In this document: positions 1 through 11,023 of the stretch, piece by piece
Layout: every line of letters starts with the position of its first letter
Numbering within the stretch: the stretch's first letter is position 1
Source of the DNA: Duganella dendranthematis
Lineage (GTDB): Bacteria > Pseudomonadota > Gammaproteobacteria > Burkholderiales > Burkholderiaceae_D
Direction of reading: 5' to 3'
Assembly (NCBI RefSeq): GCF_012849375.1
Contig: NZ_CP051684.1
Coordinates: forward strand, 1,798,001-1,862,000
Length of the DNA stretch: 64,000 nt
The notes under the pieces: generated by a model
What the model was told of the DNA's origin: nothing
Database searches by the model: none
Seen by the model: only the letters and a program-made list of their open reading frames with translations
Made by a program: the position numbers and the translations under genes

Positions 1-2
1 AC

Positions 3-203
3 AAGCAGGACCGCTACAAGGTCACCTTGCTGGTCAACAACCTGTTCGACAAGCGCTACGCGACCGGCCTCAACAACGCCATCGCCAACGGCACCTGGAG
101 CCCGAAAGCGCCGAACACGCCGGTGGCGGTCAACACCACCGAATGGATGCCGCCGCGCGACTTCCAACGCTACTTCGGCGCCCGCCTCGACGTGACCTTC
201 TAA
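3..203 (+). CDS. TonB-dependent receptor, C-terminal fragment (cut by window edge)
   Basis: Only the last 66 residues are inside the window. The reading frame is open from the first bases and contains VNNLFDKRYATG, the usual late beta-barrel strand motif of TonB-dependent receptors. It ends in FGARLDVTF, whose terminal aromatic residue is the outer-membrane protein sorting signal. The protein would be an outer-membrane barrel importing a substrate with TonB energy. The substrate cannot be told from this piece. A strong hairpin terminator follows 40 bp after the stop, so this is the last gene of its transcript. Confidence 0.85.
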   Translation, partial: KQDRYKVTLLVNNLFDKRYATGLNNAIANGTWSPKAPNTPVAVNTTEWMPPRDFQRYFGARLDVTF

Positions 204-243
204 ACATCTCCCTCGCGACGCCGTTGTATTTGTCGCAATTTCG

Positions 244-274
244 CCCTCGCAGCTTGCTGCGGGGGCTTTTTTTT
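244..274 (+). terminator. Rho-independent terminator after the TonB receptor
   Basis: A nine-pair stem (CCCTCGCAG with CTGCGGGGG, one T-G pair) closes a CTTG loop and is followed directly by a run of eight T. It lies just after the receptor stop and before uppP. Confidence 0.88.
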
Positions 275-409
275 CATTCAGCCTTAACAGAGGCTCGATT
301 ACGCTTGAGTCACATTGGCAAAATTGCGTGTCCGGCATGGTAAGCTTCGACCCCGGCGCCCTGCTGGCCGTTCCTTTTTCTCAATCCTCCACGTGTAAAT
401 ACTTAATTC

Positions 410-1246
410 ATGGATATCGTACTCGCGCTGAAAGCCCTCATCATGGGCCTGGTAGAAGGTTTTACGGAATTCTTGCCGATTTCCTCTACTGGTCACCTGA
501 TCCTGACTGAGCACCTGCTGGGTTTCCACGGCATGGAAGAGAAAATGAAAGTGTTCGAGATCGTCATCCAGGCCGGCGCCATGCTGGCCGTGATCTGGGA
601 GTTCCGCGCCCGCATCATCGCCGTGCTGACCGGTCTCGGCGATCCAAAACAACAACGCTTCGCCACCAATGTGCTGATCGCCTTCATCCCGGCCGCCGTG
701 CTGGGCGTGCTGTTCGACAAGGCCATCAAGCAGGTGCTGTTCGCGCCGGTGCCGGTGGCGCTGGCCTTCATCATCGGCGGCTTCGTCATCCTGTGGGTGG
801 AAAAACGCGCCAAGGACAAGCCGACCTCGGCTCGCATCACCTCGGTCGACGATATCAAGCCGCTGGACGCGCTGAAAATCGGCATCGCCCAGGCGTTTGC
901 GCTGATTCCCGGCACCAGCCGCTCCGGCGCCACCATCATGGGCAGCATGATCTTCGGCCTGTCGCGCCAGGTCGCCACCGAATTTTCGTTCTTCCTGGCA
1001 ATTCCGACCCTGATGGGCGCCACCATCTACTCGCTGTACAAGGAACGCGCGCTGCTGTCGGCCGCCGACCTGCCGCTGTTTACCATCGGCACCGTGTCGG
1101 CGTTTATCTCGGCCTTCCTGTGCGTGCGCTGGCTGCTGCGCTATATCAGCTCGCATACCTTTACGGTTTTTGCGTGGTATCGCATCGCTTTTGGCCTGCT
1201 GGTGCTCGTGACCGCGTATACTGGCGCCATCGTCTGGGCCGAATAA
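410..1246 (+). CDS. uppP: Undecaprenyl-diphosphatase (UppP/BacA)
   Basis: This integral membrane enzyme removes one phosphate from undecaprenyl diphosphate, recycling the lipid carrier for peptidoglycan and other envelope polymers; its overproduction is known to give bacitracin resistance. The 278-residue length is typical. Residues 16-29 hold the family signature [14 protein letters not shown], and [10 protein letters not shown] lies near residues 165-175; these two motifs form the active site. The rest is a series of hydrophobic helices. The start ATG gives the standard [14 protein letters not shown]-terminus; no strong ribosome site is visible before it. recQ follows after 28 bp on the same strand. 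Confidence 0.96.
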   Translation: MDIVLALKALIMGLVEGFTEFLPISSTGHLILTEHLLGFHGMEEKMKVFEIVIQAGAMLAVIWEFRARIIAVLTGLGDPKQQRFATNVLIAFIPAAVLGVLFDKAIKQVLFAPVPVALAFIIGGFVILWVEKRAKDKPTSARITSVDDIKPLDALKIGIAQAFALIPGTSRSGATIMGSMIFGLSRQVATEFSFFLAIPTLMGATIYSLYKERALLSAADLPLFTIGTVSAFISAFLCVRWLLRYISSHTFTVFAWYRIAFGLLVLVTAYTGAIVWAE

Positions 1247-1274
1247 CACTTTTCCGTAAAGCAGTCGCAGTAAC

Positions 1275-3095
<1,821 letters not shown>

Positions 3096-3098
3096 GCG

Positions 3099-4025
3099 TC
3101 AAGTGTGAATGATGTGGCGGTAACGGCTGGGCGGAGCGCCGATCGCGGCGCGGAAGCGGTGGCTGAAGTGGCTCAGGTCTGCGTAGCCGCAGGCGTCAGC
3201 GATCTGCTGCAATGGCTGGTCGCTGCTCTTTAGCAGCGCGCGCGCATGGTCGATGCGGCGCGCGGCGATCCATGCCGATGGCGGCATGCCGAACGACACC
3301 CTGAACATTCGCACCAGGTGATATTCCGACAGCGAGGCCAATGACGCCAGCATCCCCAGCGTGATGTTCTGCGCCAGGTGCGCTTCGATGAACTCCGCCA
3401 GCCGCCGGCGCACCACCGGCGCCAGTCCACCCCGCACGCGCTGCTGATGCTGCGGCACCGACTGCGCCAGCAGTAGATGGCTCAAGGTTTCATGCGCCAC
3501 CTCGTTGGCGCGCAGCTGCGCATCCGGCCCTTCCCATGGCATGGCTGCCAACGTTGCGCACAGGTGGGCGATACGCTGGTGTTCGAAATACGTGCGGTCG
3601 CTGAGCGTCAGCTCGCGCGGTTCGCGGTCCAGCTCCACCACCGCGCGCCGCGTGAAATGCTCGGGCAGGAAGTACAGGTGCACGAAGTGCATATGGCCGC
3701 GCACCGTCCAGCTGGACTCGTGCCAATCCGGCAAGGTGCATAGCCGCTGCGGCGCGCCGTAAATGCCCGGCAGCTCCGACCGCTCGGTGCGGTGGCCGCC
3801 TTCCAGGTACAGCGACAGCGTGTGGTGGCCCGGCTTGTCATAACTGGTTTCGGCCACCAGCGTATCGCGCCGCCAGATGGCGACCGCCAGTTCATCCCCC
3901 AGCCAGGCAAAGCGCTCCAGCTTGGCGTCGGTCTCCGACATGGTCTTGAAAACAGAGCGCGACAGCGCGCCTTCCGGCATGGATTGCGATTCAAGCGCGT
4001 TGGCGATGGCGGGACGTGGCGACAT
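3099..4025 (-). CDS. AraC-family transcriptional regulator
   Basis: The 308-residue protein has a variable N-terminal sensor domain and a C-terminal pair of helix-turn-helix motifs typical of AraC/XylS. Residues from about 205 show LAQNITLGMLASLASLSEYHLVRMFR, then the second helix-turn-helix with QIADACGYADLSHFSHRFR, the family hallmark. It is transcribed away from the EamA transporter gene, with about 110 bp between the starts, so regulation of that exporter is the natural guess. A shorter start at Met16 or Met29 is possible. Confidence 0.9.
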   Translation of the reverse strand: MSPRPAIANALESQSMPEGALSRSVFKTMSETDAKLERFAWLGDELAVAIWRRDTLVAETSYDKPGHHTLSLYLEGGHRTERSELPGIYGAPQRLCTLPDWHESSWTVRGHMHFVHLYFLPEHFTRRAVVELDREPRELTLSDRTYFEHQRIAHLCATLAAMPWEGPDAQLRANEVAHETLSHLLLAQSVPQHQQRVRGGLAPVVRRRLAEFIEAHLAQNITLGMLASLASLSEYHLVRMFRVSFGMPPSAWIAARRIDHARALLKSSDQPLQQIADACGYADLSHFSHRFRAAIGAPPSRYRHIIHT

Positions 4026-4136
4026 GAAGAAAGTCTAGCACGGCGCCAGCCGCGCCGCCGGCCGTGGCGCCGGTCGCAGCGCGATATGCGCAATTTCAGA
4101 CAAGTCGGCGGCGCGCGCGGAAGGCATGCTGGCGGC

Positions 4137-5039
4137 ATGAATACACTACTCTACGCCCTCACAGTCCTGATCTGGGGTACCACCTGGATCGCCATTTCCT
4201 TTCAACTCGGCGTGGTGCCCGCGCCGGTATCGATCGCCTACCGCTTCTGGATCGCCGCCGCCGTACTGATGGCATTTTTGCTCATTAGCCGCAAGCCATG
4301 GTGGCCGCCGCGCCAGGCGTGGCCCTACCTCTTCGCGCAAGGGATCGCGCTATTTTGCGTCAACTTTTTGTGCTTTTACTACGCCAGCCAATGGATCACC
4401 AGCGGGCTGGAAGCGGTGGTGTTCTCCACCGCGCCGCTGTGGAACGCCATCAATGGCCGCATCTTCCTCGGCAAACCGATCAAGCCGCAGGTGATGGTCG
4501 GCGCACTGCTCGGCCTGTGCGGCATCGTGATGCTGTTCGCGCCGCAGATGGCCGGCCACTGGCACGACAGCTATACGCTGTGGGGCCTGGCGCTGACGCT
4601 GGGCGGCACCTTGTGCTTCTCCTGCGGGAATCTGCTGTCGAGCCGCATGCAGTCGATGGGGTTGGGGCTCACGCCGTGGCTGACCAACACCTGGGCGATG
4701 CTGATCGGCTCCACCACGCTGGGCGTGGCGGCGCTGGCATTGGGCATGCCGTTTGCGCTCGATCCGTCACCGCGCTATCTCGGCGCGCTGCTGTATCTGG
4801 CGATTCCCGGCTCGGTGATCGGCTTTACCGCCTACCTGATGCTGGTGGGCCGCATCGGTCCTGACCGCGCAGCCTATTCGACGGTATTGTTTCCCATCGT
4901 GGCGCTGACCGTTTCCACCTTCTACGAAGGCTATCATTGGACAGCGCCAGCGCTGGTGGGCCTGGCGCTGGTTTTGGCGGGCAACCTGCTGGCCTTCCTG
5001 CCGCCGCTGCGCCGCGCCACGCCGCTCAAGACTTACTGA
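4137..5039 (+). CDS. EamA-family (DMT) exporter
   Basis: This 300-residue membrane protein has ten predicted hydrophobic helices in two repeated EamA halves. It starts MNTLLYALTVLIWGTTWIAI, the usual first helix of RhaT/YdcZ-like drug and metabolite exporters, so the ATG at this point is preferred over longer in-frame openings that run through antisense sequence of the AraC gene. Exporters of this class move amino acids, sugars or small metabolites; the substrate is unknown. It is divergent from an AraC regulator. Its last 7 bp overlap the end of the convergent FKBP-type lipoprotein gene. Confidence 0.9.
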   Translation: MNTLLYALTVLIWGTTWIAISFQLGVVPAPVSIAYRFWIAAAVLMAFLLISRKPWWPPRQAWPYLFAQGIALFCVNFLCFYYASQWITSGLEAVVFSTAPLWNAINGRIFLGKPIKPQVMVGALLGLCGIVMLFAPQMAGHWHDSYTLWGLALTLGGTLCFSCGNLLSSRMQSMGLGLTPWLTNTWAMLIGSTTLGVAALALGMPFALDPSPRYLGALLYLAIPGSVIGFTAYLMLVGRIGPDRAAYSTVLFPIVALTVSTFYEGYHWTAPALVGLALVLAGNLLAFLPPLRRATPLKTY

Positions 5040-5851
5040 ACCGAGATCAGCTCGATGGTAAAGATCATCCCCGAGTTGCCAGGGATCGAACCCGAGCCGC
5101 TCGTGCCGTAAGCCAGCGTGGACGGCATGGTGATGGTGCGTTTGCCGCCCACCTTCATGCCGGTCACACCTTGGTCAAAGCCCTTGATCACGCCACCGCC
5201 GCCCAACACGAACGAGAAGTTGGTGGTCGACGTGGTGTTGGTGTCAACCAGAATGCCCTTGTGGTCAGCGGCGACGCTGCTGTACAGGTAAGCGCTGTAT
5301 TTGACGTTGGCGGTGCTGCCGGCAATCGCGGTAGTGCCGGTGCCGACCACCGTATCAACAGTGCCGAAGGCCGGCGCTTCGGCCAGCGCCTGCACGTCCG
5401 TCAGCTGCACATCGAATACCAGACCCGAATTGGCCGGTATCGAGGCCGACGCGGTCGCGCCAAACGCCAGGCTGGCCGGGATGATCAAGGTGCGCTGGCC
5501 GCCGATCTTCATGCCGGTCACGCCCTGGTCCAGGCCTTTCAAATTGCCGCTCGCACCCAGCGTAAACACATACGGCGTCGCGCTGGTCAGATTGGAATCG
5601 ATCTTGGTGCCTTTATGATCGGCCGCCGAGGCGCTATACAGCCAGTAGGAATAACGGATGCCAACGATATCGGTGCTGCTGGCCAGCGTGCCGGTACCGA
5701 GCACGGTGTCGGTCTGGCTGAAACTGCCCGGATTGTCCGCCGGCGTGGTCGTGCTGCCGCCGGCACTGGAACTGGAGCCGCCGCCACCACCGCAAGCGGT
5801 GAGAGTCGACAAAACAACACAGGCTGCGATCAAAGACGACTTCAACTTCAT
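5033..5851 (-). CDS. Lipoprotein with two FKBP-type peptidyl-prolyl isomerase domains
   Basis: The start at MKLKSS gives a lipoprotein signal with lipobox LTAC, then a glycine/serine/threonine-rich linker. Two tandem FKBP-like repeats follow. Each has a GIRYSYWLYS-type strand, GLDQGVTGMKIGGQR or GFDQGVTGMKVGGKR, then a proline/alanine-rich loop with IPANSGLVFDVQL or IPGNSGMIFTIELISVQ. The family catalyses cis-trans proline isomerisation and assists folding of exported proteins, here probably anchored in the envelope. Tandem duplication in a lipoprotein is less common than the single-domain form. It ends convergently against the EamA gene. Confidence 0.88.
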   Translation of the reverse strand: MKLKSSLIAACVVLSTLTACGGGGGSSSSAGGSTTTPADNPGSFSQTDTVLGTGTLASSTDIVGIRYSYWLYSASAADHKGTKIDSNLTSATPYVFTLGASGNLKGLDQGVTGMKIGGQRTLIIPASLAFGATASASIPANSGLVFDVQLTDVQALAEAPAFGTVDTVVGTGTTAIAGSTANVKYSAYLYSSVAADHKGILVDTNTTSTTNFSFVLGGGGVIKGFDQGVTGMKVGGKRTITMPSTLAYGTSGSGSIPGNSGMIFTIELISVQ

Positions 5852-5964
5852 GGCGCGTTTATCCTTATAGGGTGGCAAAATGTCAAGACGCCAGACAATA
5901 CCTTATGGAAACTACCAGTGCGCTGTAAATTTGTAATCGTTTGTATCACCAACGCGAGGATCGC

Positions 5965-7746
5965 ATGACCCGAATTGGCTGTTTTGTCGCTTTAACTCTG
6001 ATGCTGTCGGCCGCCCACGCGGCAGATAAACCGGCCGACACGGTCTACCGCAACGGCTATGTCTACACGGTGGACGCCAAGGACAGCGTGCAGCAGGCGC
6101 TGGCCGTGCGCGGCGGCCGCATTGTCTACGTCGGCGATAACGACGGCGCCCAAGCCCTCACCGGCAAGAAGACCGAAGTGATCGACCTGCAAGGCCGCAT
6201 GCTGATGCCCGGCCTGATCGACGGCCATATGCATCCGCAATCGGGTGGCAGCCGCCTGCTCAATTGCAGCCTGAATTACGAGCCGCTGACGGTGGCGCAA
6301 TTCCAGTCGCGCATCCAAACCTGCCTGGACCGCGACAAGAAAACCGGGCCGGAGCGCTGGATGATCGTGGTGAACTGGTTCCAGCAAGGGATGCTGCCGG
6401 ACGGCGTCGACACCACCGCCGCCACGCTCGACGCACTGAAGACCGACCGCCCGATCATCGTGCGCTCGTCCTTCGGCCACTCGGCGCTGCTCAACACCAA
6501 GGGCCTGCAGACCGCGAAGATCACACGCGAAACGCCCGATCCGGCGGGCGGCAAGATCACCCGCGACGCCAAGGGCAACGCTACCGGTCTGCTGGAAGAC
6601 GCCGCGCAGGATCTGGCCATGAACCTGCTGCCGCCGCTGACGGTGGCCGAAAACCTGGCCGCATCCAAGGCCGCCCTCGCGGCGATGCGCCAGCAAGGCA
6701 TCACCAGCTTCCTCGACGCCTACACCGATCCCGAAACCATGACCGCCTTCACCGACCTGCAAAAGCAGGGCAAGCTGACGGCGCGCGCGCACTTCGCCGT
6801 ATTGATCGATCTCGATAAAGGCGCGACGCCGCAAAGCGCAGTAGCGGAACTGCTCAAGCAGCAAAAGCAGTTCGACCAGGGACCGACCAAGGTCGCGCCA
6901 TCGATGCAGGTACGCCACGCCAAGCTGTTCATGGATGGCGTGATCTCGGCGCCCGCCTTTACCGGCGCGATGATCGAACCATACCTGACCAACAAAGGCA
7001 CGCCGGAGAAGCCGGACTGGCAGCCCGGCCCGCACAACGGTCCGCCGAGCTACTTCACGCCGGAAGCGCTGCGCACCACGCTGAAGGAACTGGCGCGCGC
7101 GCACATCGATCCGCACATTCACGTCGATGGCGACCGCGCCGTGCGCGAATCGCTGGACGCCATCGAAGACCTGCGCGCCACGCCGGAAGGCAAGCGCGTA
7201 CGGCCGGTACGGGCGCATGATGAAATCGTCGACCCTGCCGATTACCCGCGCTTTGCGCAGCTGGACGTGACGCCGGTGCTGTCCTTCCAGTGGGCCAAGC
7301 CGGCGCCGGATACGCTGGGCGCGCTGAAGGACTATATGGGGCCAAAGCGCTACGCCACCGTTGAACCGCAGGCGCTGCTGCTGAACGCCGGCGCGCGCAT
7401 CGCCTATGGCAGCGATTGGCCGGTCGACCCGCTGGACGAATGGTTCGCGCTGAAAGTCGGCGTGACCCGCACCGCCGCGCCGGATGCCGGCAAGGAGTAC
7501 GCCGGCCGGCTGACCGCGCAACCGGGCATGCCACGCGCCGAAGTGCTGCGGGCGATTACGCTGAATGCGGCCTACACGCTGCGCCAGGAAAAGGAGAGTG
7601 GATCGCTGGAAGTGGGCAAGCTGGCCGACATGATTGTCCTCGACCGTAACTTCTTCACGATACCGGCCGAGGACATCGCCAACATCAAGGTGCTGCTGAC
7701 GGTGGTGGGCGGCAAAATCGTCTACCAGTCCAAATTCATGCGTTAA
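5965..7746 (+). CDS. Exported amidohydrolase family protein (YtcJ-like)
   Basis: This is a 593-residue member of the amidohydrolase 3 family, metal-dependent hydrolases of amide or related bonds. A signal peptide (FVALTLMLSAAHA) precedes the composite beta-sandwich start YRNGYVYTVDAKDS and the metal motif DGHMHPQSG near residue 85. Later metal ligands lie in HIHVDGDRAV and GSDWPVDPL. The C-terminus SGSLEVGKLADMIVLD is typical. The ATG is preceded by GAGGAT. An upstream in-frame TTG would spoil the signal peptide. The substrate is unknown. Confidence 0.9.
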   Translation: MTRIGCFVALTLMLSAAHAADKPADTVYRNGYVYTVDAKDSVQQALAVRGGRIVYVGDNDGAQALTGKKTEVIDLQGRMLMPGLIDGHMHPQSGGSRLLNCSLNYEPLTVAQFQSRIQTCLDRDKKTGPERWMIVVNWFQQGMLPDGVDTTAATLDALKTDRPIIVRSSFGHSALLNTKGLQTAKITRETPDPAGGKITRDAKGNATGLLEDAAQDLAMNLLPPLTVAENLAASKAALAAMRQQGITSFLDAYTDPETMTAFTDLQKQGKLTARAHFAVLIDLDKGATPQSAVAELLKQQKQFDQGPTKVAPSMQVRHAKLFMDGVISAPAFTGAMIEPYLTNKGTPEKPDWQPGPHNGPPSYFTPEALRTTLKELARAHIDPHIHVDGDRAVRESLDAIEDLRATPEGKRVRPVRAHDEIVDPADYPRFAQLDVTPVLSFQWAKPAPDTLGALKDYMGPKRYATVEPQALLLNAGARIAYGSDWPVDPLDEWFALKVGVTRTAAPDAGKEYAGRLTAQPGMPRAEVLRAITLNAAYTLRQEKESGSLEVGKLADMIVLDRNFFTIPAEDIANIKVLLTVVGGKIVYQSKFMR

Positions 7747-7776
7747 GATGGCGGCCTTTGTTTAAGTAAACACGCT

Positions 7777-8286
7777 ATGACATCCATAATCTCCCTGTTG
7801 ATCATCCTCGCCACGGGGTTGGTGGTCTACGCCATCATCAAGAGCAATCCGGTCAAGCCGCAGCCATTGCCGCTGCCGAGCGGCGTGCCGTATGAGCCCA
7901 CTCTGCCGGATAGCGCGCCAGCGCTGCACTGGTCCGACGGCGGCCGCTTCATGGTGGAGCTGATGAACGAGTCGCGCTATCAGCCTACGCTGCAGGCGCT
8001 GGCCGGCGCGCATGGCGACAGCGCTGCTGCGGCGCCGTATGTGGCGACGCTAATGCCGGATGACCGCAACGCCTACGAGAACGAAGCGGTGGCGGTGTTC
8101 ATCGAAGGTCGCATGGTCGGCTATCTGTCGCAGAAGGCGTCGATCAAGTTCCGCGAACTGCTGCGCAAGAAGGAAGCCGTCGGCCAGTTGAGCACCGTCG
8201 ATGCGCAGGTACGCGGCGGCGCGCTGTGGCAGGGTAAGCGCTTGCAGTACATCGTGGTGCTGGACGTGGAGCCGCTGGAGAAATGA
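7777..8286 (+). CDS. Membrane-anchored protein with HIRAN-like domain
   Basis: The protein has 169 residues. One N-terminal hydrophobic helix (IISLLIILATGLVVYAII) is followed by a soluble domain. The segment LMPDDRNAYENEAVAVFIEGRMVGYLSQKASIKFRELL matches the pattern of HIRAN domains (loop with N-Y-E-N-E-A-V, then GYLS). HIRAN domains elsewhere bind DNA ends or accompany nucleases and helicases, but this form with a membrane anchor is of unknown role. Its stop overlaps the next start in ATGA, so the two are translationally coupled. Confidence 0.65.
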   Translation: MTSIISLLIILATGLVVYAIIKSNPVKPQPLPLPSGVPYEPTLPDSAPALHWSDGGRFMVELMNESRYQPTLQALAGAHGDSAAAAPYVATLMPDDRNAYENEAVAVFIEGRMVGYLSQKASIKFRELLRKKEAVGQLSTVDAQVRGGALWQGKRLQYIVVLDVEPLEK

Positions 8287-8663
8287 ACAGGCTTGCGGCC
8301 ACGTTGATGGTGCTCGCCGCGCCGGCGCTGGCCGCCGAGCCGCTGGCGATCCACTACAACGAGCGTCCGCCGTATCACTACACCATGAGCGGCATGGCGC
8401 AAGGCGAAGGCATCGACAAGCTGCTCGCTGCGCTGAGGGCCGCGAACATCCCCTACCAGTTGCGCAGCACACCGGCCAAACAGCAGTTGATCCTGTTGAA
8501 AGCGAATGTGCAGCCAGCCTGCATGCTGGCCTGGGTCGGCCTGCCGGGCCGCGAACGCGCCGGAAAACTCTCGGAGATAGTCTATGCCGACCGCCGCCTG
8601 TGGTGTACCCAGACGACGCCGGATGACGTGATGCAGCGCCTGAACCAAGCGCTGCGCAAATAA
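8283..8663 (+). CDS. Short periplasmic protein resembling a solute-binding protein lacking its second lobe
   Basis: A signal peptide (LAATLMVLAAPALA) is followed by IHYNERPPYHYTM and a segment that reads like the first lobe of family 3 amino-acid-type binding proteins (PAKQQLILLKANVQPACMLAWVG, then KLSEIVYADRRLWC). It passes directly to VMQRLNQALRK, which in full proteins is the end of the second lobe. At 126 residues it is about half the usual length, so it looks like an internal deletion that kept the frame. It overlaps the HIRAN-like gene by 4 bp and abuts trmB tail to tail. Function unknown. Confidence 0.6.
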   Translation: MNRLAATLMVLAAPALAAEPLAIHYNERPPYHYTMSGMAQGEGIDKLLAALRAANIPYQLRSTPAKQQLILLKANVQPACMLAWVGLPGRERAGKLSEIVYADRRLWCTQTTPDDVMQRLNQALRK

Positions 8664-8664
8664 T

Positions 8665-9384
8665 TTACTTCTTGGTGAACACCAGATCCCACACCCCATG
8701 GCCCAGCTTCAGGCCGCGGTTTTCAAACTTGGTCAGCGGACGATACGCCGGCTGCGGCGCATAGCCTTCAGCGGTATTCTGCAAGCCCTCTTCCGCACTC
8801 AATACTTCCAGCATCTGCACCGCGTAGTCTTCCCAGTCGGTCGCCAGATGGAGATAGCCGCCCACTTCCAGCTTCTGCACCAGATGCTTGACGAACGGCG
8901 ACTGGATCAGACGGCGCTTGTTGTGGCGCGCCTTGTGCCAAGGGTCCGGGAAGTAGATATGCACGCCGTGCAGCGAACCATCCGGAATCATGAAGTTCAA
9001 CACTTCCACCGCATCGTGCTGGATGGCTTTCAGGTTGGTCAGATTCTGCTCGCCGATCAGCTTCAGCAAACTGCCCACGCCCGGCGTGTGCACTTCCACG
9101 CCGATGAAGTCCTTCTCCGGCATCACGCCGGCGATGTGCGCCGTGGTGCCGCCCATGCCGAAGCCGATCTCCAGCACCACCGGCGCCTTGCGGCCAAAGG
9201 TCTGCTCGTAATCCAGCGGCGCTTTTTCGTAAGGGATCAGGAACTGCGGACCCAGTTCTTCCAGCGAACGCGCCTGCGCCGTCGACAGGCGGCCGGCACG
9301 GGTGACGAAACTGCGGATGCGGTGTTCGGTCGGGTCGTACAGCATGGCGCGCGCTGGGGCGTCTTTAGGCGTATCGGAAGACAT
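8665..9384 (-). CDS. trmB: tRNA (guanine-N7-)-methyltransferase
   Basis: TrmB uses S-adenosylmethionine to make m7G46 in the variable loop of many tRNAs. The 239-residue protein shows the SAM-binding motif [17 protein letters not shown], then [16 protein letters not shown], and the family-specific [18 protein letters not shown]. The C-terminus has [16 protein letters not shown]. The ATG at this position is preferred to an in-frame TTG 15 bp upstream. The divergent neighbour is the regulated glucosidase gene. Confidence 0.95.
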   Translation of the reverse strand: MSSDTPKDAPARAMLYDPTEHRIRSFVTRAGRLSTAQARSLEELGPQFLIPYEKAPLDYEQTFGRKAPVVLEIGFGMGGTTAHIAGVMPEKDFIGVEVHTPGVGSLLKLIGEQNLTNLKAIQHDAVEVLNFMIPDGSLHGVHIYFPDPWHKARHNKRRLIQSPFVKHLVQKLEVGGYLHLATDWEDYAVQMLEVLSAEEGLQNTAEGYAPQPAYRPLTKFENRGLKLGHGVWDLVFTKK

Positions 9385-9453
9385 GGTCGGATTCAGCAAA
9401 AATTTATTGAGGCGGCATTATATCAGGCTTGCCTGCGCGCTTTTTCAAATCGA

Positions 9454-9482
9454 TTGACACTCACAAGTAGTTGAGGTCTAAT
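9454..9482 (+). promoter_or_regulatory. Sigma-70 promoter of the glucosidase gene
   Basis: A perfect -35 TTGACA is separated by 17 bp from TCTAAT, five of six matches to the -10 consensus. It is about 85 bp upstream of the GH1 start and immediately upstream of a LacI-type palindrome, an arrangement that would let a repressor block initiation. Inferred from sequence only. Confidence 0.75.
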
Positions 9483-9497
9483 CATCATCTGAGGCGT

Positions 9498-9509
9498 GAA
9501 ATCGTTTTC
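9498..9509. promoter_or_regulatory. LacI-family operator (GAAATCGTTTTC)
   Basis: This 12-bp near-palindrome with a central CG is the type bound by LacI/GalR-family repressors. It lies about 16-27 bp after the -10 box of the glucosidase promoter. The identical 12-mer is the third of four copies between the TonB receptor and the halogenase around 21.4 kb, which suggests one regulator for both loci. Confidence 0.7.
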
Positions 9510-9567
9510 AAACGTAGCTATGTCCTCCCCTCCGCACCCGTTAATCCTATTAAAACGATAAAGACAC

Positions 9568-10905
9568 ATGACCGATTTCACGCAATTCCCACCTTCGTTT
9601 ACCTGGGGCGTTGCCACCAGTGCTTTCCAGATTGAAGGCGGCGCGACCGCCGACGGCAAAGGCCCGTCGATCTGGGATACCTTCAGCCACACGCCGGGCA
9701 AAGTCATTGACGGCACCAACGGCGACGTCGCCTGCGACCACTACAACCGCTACCCGGAAGACGTGGCCATCATGGCCAGCCTGGGCGTGGACGCCTACCG
9801 CTTCTCGATGGCCTGGGCGCGCGTGCAGCCGCAGGGCAAAGGCGCGTGGAACGAAGCTGGCTGGGATTTCTACGACCGCTTGCTGAAGGAACTGGAAAGC
9901 AAAAACATCGCCGCCCACATCACGCTGTACCACTGGGATCTGCCGCAAGGCCTGCAGGAAGACGGCGGCTGGCTGAATCGCGACACCGCGTATCACTTCG
10001 CCGAATACGCGGCGGAAGTGGCGCGCCGCTTCGGCAACCGGGTGAAAACGATTGCAACGCACAATGAGCCATGGTGCACGGCCAATCTGGGCTACGGCAA
10101 CGCGCAATTCGCGCCGGGCGTGACGGACCTGAAGCAATCGATCCAGGTATCGCACCATCTAGTGCTGTCGCACGGCCTGGCGATGACCGCCATGCGCAAG
10201 GTCGGCAGCTCGGCCCAGCTGGGCATTGTGCTGAACCAGTGGACCGCCGATCCGGCCACCGACAGCGACGCCGACAAGGCCGCCGCCGAATTTGAATATT
10301 CGCGCTCGGTGGAATGGTTCATGGACCCTATCTTCAAAGGCAAATATCCGGAACTGGCGCTCAAGGTCCACGGCGACAACGCGCCGGTGGTGCAGCCCGG
10401 CGACTTGGAAGCCGCACACCAGAAGATCGACTTCCTGGGCGTGAACTACTACTTCCGCGCCTTCTGCTCGACCGAAACGCCGCCGCGCCAGCCGGAGTGC
10501 AAACTGGGCAAGACCGACATGGGCTGGGAAATCTACCCGGACGGCCTGACCGAACTACTGCTCAAGCTGAACGCCGATTACGACCTGCCGCCGATCTACA
10601 TCACCGAAAACGGCATGGCCAATCCGGACACCATCGTCAACGGCGAAGTACCGGACGAAGCGCGCATCGATTTCGTCCAGCGCCACCTGAAGGCCCTGAA
10701 CGACGCCCGTCTGCAAGGCGTGAACATCCAGGGTTACTTCCTGTGGTCGCTGCTGGACAATTTTGAATGGAACTCCGGCTATGCCAAGCGTTTCGGCATC
10801 GTCCACGTCGACTACGAAACCCAGAAGCGCACGCCGAAGCATAGCGCGCTGTGGTACCGCGATTACCTGATCCAACAGCGCGCAGAGAAACAGCACGCTG
10901 CCTGA
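9568..10905 (+). CDS. Beta-glucosidase, glycoside hydrolase family 1
   Basis: This cytoplasmic enzyme (no signal peptide) hydrolyses beta-glucosides such as cellobiose by the retaining mechanism. At 445 residues it has the GH1 length. FTWGVATSAFQIEGG opens the barrel, THNEPW carries the acid/base Glu167, and ITENG carries the nucleophile Glu347. The C-terminal SLLDNFEWNSGYAKRFGIVHVDY is diagnostic. It is followed by a hairpin and an AmpG-like sugar permease. A strong promoter and a LacI-type site upstream point to control by sugar. Confidence 0.95.
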   Translation: MTDFTQFPPSFTWGVATSAFQIEGGATADGKGPSIWDTFSHTPGKVIDGTNGDVACDHYNRYPEDVAIMASLGVDAYRFSMAWARVQPQGKGAWNEAGWDFYDRLLKELESKNIAAHITLYHWDLPQGLQEDGGWLNRDTAYHFAEYAAEVARRFGNRVKTIATHNEPWCTANLGYGNAQFAPGVTDLKQSIQVSHHLVLSHGLAMTAMRKVGSSAQLGIVLNQWTADPATDSDADKAAAEFEYSRSVEWFMDPIFKGKYPELALKVHGDNAPVVQPGDLEAAHQKIDFLGVNYYFRAFCSTETPPRQPECKLGKTDMGWEIYPDGLTELLLKLNADYDLPPIYITENGMANPDTIVNGEVPDEARIDFVQRHLKALNDARLQGVNIQGYFLWSLLDNFEWNSGYAKRFGIVHVDYETQKRTPKHSALWYRDYLIQQRAEKQHAA

Positions 10906-10925
10906 GCAACGCAACCGTAGTACCG

Positions 10926-10947
10926 CCGCCGGCCTTCGGGCCGGCGG
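10926..10947 (+). terminator. Hairpin after the glucosidase gene
   Basis: A perfect nine-pair GC-rich stem (CCGCCGGCC with GGCCGGCGG) closes a TTCG tetraloop. The following TTCCCGTTT is a poor T tract, so it may be a weak terminator or an mRNA-stabilising hairpin between the glucosidase and the permease. Confidence 0.6.
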
Positions 10948-11023
10948 TTCCCGTTTGAACGTTTTACCAAAAATGGCCGCAGAGCCAGTGCTACACTCCA
11001 CCGAGAACAACGAGGACGACACT

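Noticed and set aside
5992..7521. 509-codon open frame antisense to the amidohydrolase
   Set aside because: Same codon-bias shadow effect; composition rich in Arg, Gln, Val and His and no known domain.
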